The notes beneath the pieces are model-generated. The model made no database searches, was not told where the DNA came from, and saw nothing but the letters and a program-made list of their open reading frames with translations. DNA of 28,822 nt from positions 1 through 28,822 of the forward strand of contig CAJJZS010000016.1 in NCBI GenBank assembly GCA_905197685.1, in the 5' to 3' direction. This DNA comes from an uncultured Oscillospiraceae bacterium. GTDB taxonomy: Bacteria; Bacillota; Clostridia; Oscillospirales; Ruminococcaceae. The position numbers were made by a program, and so were the translations under genes. This document shows, piece by piece, positions 27,865 to 28,822 of this stretch (its first letter is position 1; each line of letters starts with the position of its first letter).

Positions 27865-28365
27865 ATGCAGGAGGAAGTAGAAAACAGGACTTTAACGCTG
27901 GTAGTCAGCGGCACAAAGCTCACCGGGCGGCTGTTTAAGGCTGCCATTTGCAAATATCTTGCCCACCGCAAGGAAAAGAAGCTGCAAAAGCAGAGAAGCC
28001 GTGACGCGCCTGTGAATCCCCAGGGCAAGCAGACGGTGAAACAGCTGATCGGTCAGAACCAGGGTGTTTCCAACATCGAAATCACCGACCCCTCCATCAA
28101 GGAGTTTGAAAAGATCGCTCGGAAATATGGTGTGGACTATGCGGTGAAGAAGGACCGCAGCAGTTCCCCGCCCAAGTATCTGATCTTTTTCAAGGGGCGG
28201 GATGCGGACGCCTTGACCTCGGCCTTTACTGAGTACACCAACAAGAAGGTCAAAAAAGTGGAGAAATCCGAGCGTCCGTCCGTGTTGGCAAAGCTGAGCC
28301 AGTTCAAGGAGCTGGTCAAAAATGCTGTGGTGGACCGCACCAAGCGAAAGGAGCTGGAACGATGA
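27865..28365 (+). CDS. pcfB: PcfB-like conjugation protein (DUF3801)
   Basis: A 166-residue basic protein of the PcfB/DUF3801 family, an accessory relaxosome factor in pCF10-type conjugation that links the relaxase to the coupling protein. Recognisable parts are TGRLFKAAICKYLAHRKEKK (about 20-39), GKQTVKQLIGQNQGVSNIEI and KEFEKIARKYGVDYAVKKD. The C-terminus is rich in Lys and Arg. AAAGGAGG precedes the ATG. Its stop codon overlaps the ATG of the coupling-protein gene (ATGA at 28362-28365), so the two are translated together. Confidence 0.9.
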   Translation: MQEEVENRTLTLVVSGTKLTGRLFKAAICKYLAHRKEKKLQKQRSRDAPVNPQGKQTVKQLIGQNQGVSNIEITDPSIKEFEKIARKYGVDYAVKKDRSSSPPKYLIFFKGRDADALTSAFTEYTNKKVKKVEKSERPSVLAKLSQFKELVKNAVVDRTKRKELER

Positions 28366-28673
28366 AAAAGCAGCTTGACATCAAAAAGCTCCTTGTGTTG
28401 AACCTGCCGTATATTCTGATGGGCTTGTTTGCCACAAACTTCGGTGAAGGATGGCGGATGGCCGTGGGCGCGGACGCTTCGGCAAAAATGCTTTCGTTCT
28501 TCTCCACGCTGCCGGTGGCGCTGGCCAGCTGGTGGCCCAGCCTGCACCCTTTGGACCTGCTGGTGGGGCTGTGCTGCGGCGCTGGCCTGCGATTGGCCGT
28601 GTATCTCAAAAGCAAGAACGCCAAGAAGTACCGGCACGGTATGGAGTATGGCAGCGCCCGCTGGAGTGCATAA
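28362..28673 (+). pseudogene. virD4: VirD4/TcpA-type coupling protein, N-terminal fragment
   Basis: The first ~103 residues of a coupling protein. Two membrane segments are seen (about 10-28 and 43-76), then KKYRHGMEYGSARW (about 88-101), the conserved lead-in to the ATPase domain. After Trp the frame reads Ser-Ala-stop, so the ATPase domain with Walker motifs is missing here. The frame overlaps pcfB and its sequence is intact up to that point. A serine recombinase gene starts 47 bases later, so a second element has most likely been inserted and the rest of virD4 should resume beyond it. Without that element being excised, conjugation should fail. Confidence 0.85.
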
Positions 28674-28822
28674 TCTTAACTGTAAACAACACCTTTATAG
28701 ACTCAGGAGGGATATGCACATGAGCAATTACAATAAAATCACAGCCCTTTACTCCCGCCTTTCCGTAGGCGACGAGGACAGGGACGGCGGCGAGAGCAAC
28801 AGCATACAGAACCAAAAAATCT
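28665..28822 (+). mobile_element. Left end of a serine-recombinase element nested in virD4 (partial)
   Basis: The sequence departs from virD4 at about 28664-28667, right after a GA dinucleotide (28664-28665). TnpX/TndX-type large serine recombinases usually cut at GA. A short AT-rich leader (28668-28704) and a recombinase gene follow. The right end lies outside the window. Confidence 0.72.
28720..28822 (+). CDS. Large serine recombinase, N-terminal part
   Basis: The first 34 residues are in the window: NKITALYSRLSVGDEDRDGG and then ESNSIQNQK, the resolvase N-terminal catalytic motif. The serine of YSRLS is the expected nucleophile. This N-terminus is typical of TnpX/TndX-type large serine recombinases that excise and insert elements. 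AGGAGG (28705-28710) lies 9 bases before the ATG at 28720; an in-frame ATG at 28714 is too close. The gene continues outside the window. Confidence 0.87.
   Translation, partial: MSNYNKITALYSRLSVGDEDRDGGESNSIQNQKI

Larger units (their letters stand above)
23462..28822 (+). mobile_element. Integrative conjugative element, left part (Tn1549-like gene order)
   Basis: From the tRNA break onward the genes are partition, replication and conjugation genes, all on the plus strand: parA, parB, two small proteins, a DUF6017-type replication protein, an antirepressor, pcfB and the start of virD4. G+C is higher than in the flanking chromosome (33 of 60 bases in 24001-24060). The order matches the conjugation region of Tn1549-type elements of gut Firmicutes. 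The integrase, relaxase and mating-pore genes lie beyond the window. A second element appears to be inserted in virD4. Confidence 0.88.

Noticed and set aside
28720..28822. The serine recombinase as the integrase of the whole conjugative element
   Set aside because: The element's end lies in a tRNA anticodon loop, which suggests a tyrosine integrase, and the recombinase gene interrupts a conjugation gene, so it more likely belongs to a nested element.

Overview
The window looks like a chromosomal segment of a low-to-moderate G+C, spore-forming gut Clostridia (Firmicutes; an Oscillospiraceae/Ruminococcaceae-type genome is my best guess). The basis is AGGAGG-type ribosome binding sites with frequent TTG/GTG starts, a T-box on valS, a cobalamin riboswitch, a YtvI-type sporulation membrane protein, the GGGtGRT/NifU-like gene pair, and an integrated conjugative element whose gene order resembles Tn1549-type elements.

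Layout. 1-92: 3' end of a 5S rRNA and its terminator, closing an rRNA operon. 93-4060: NifU-like Fe-S scaffold plus GGGtGRT protein (one operon), then a metallophosphoesterase and an iron-sulfur-flavoprotein-like protein. 4061-5984: a long AT-rich spacer with a perfect inverted repeat, then a strongly promoted Na+:alanine/glycine symporter with high-expression codon use. 6025-7394: a cobalamin riboswitch with a terminator, controlling a YitT-family membrane protein. 7402-10253: nucleoside salvage operon xpt-pdp followed by a DUF4230 protein and a 27-residue membrane peptide. 10259-11082: arrays of a structured repeat (R1) and a second repeat (R2). 11083-11992: a CofE-like ligase on the minus strand with a structured leader. 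12136-16289: an MBOAT acyltransferase, a DHHW protein and a DctP-like lipoprotein, probably an operon for O-acylating a surface polymer. 16301-16460: more R1 copies. 16453-20193 (minus): ytvI, then pepT-pfpI-like-ybaK. 20272-23341 (minus): valS with its T-box leader and promoter.

From about 23462 to the end of the window lies the left part of an integrative conjugative element. It interrupts a tRNA-Arg(CCT) gene in the anticodon loop; only the 3' half of the tRNA with its terminator remains at 23375-23461. The element is richer in G+C (33 of 60 bases in 24001-24060) and encodes ParA, ParB, two small proteins, a DUF6017-type replication initiator-like protein, a BRO/KilAC antirepressor, PcfB and the N-terminus of the VirD4 coupling protein. 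VirD4 is cut after about 101 residues, and a large serine recombinase gene starts within 50 bases. This suggests a second mobile element nested inside the conjugation gene.

Most worth a second look: (1) the R1 repeats, which show compensatory base changes in two stems and sit against the stop codons of two minus-strand genes; (2) the B12 riboswitch controlling a YitT protein of unknown function; (3) the recombinase element splitting virD4. All calls come from reading the sequence; no database search was run.
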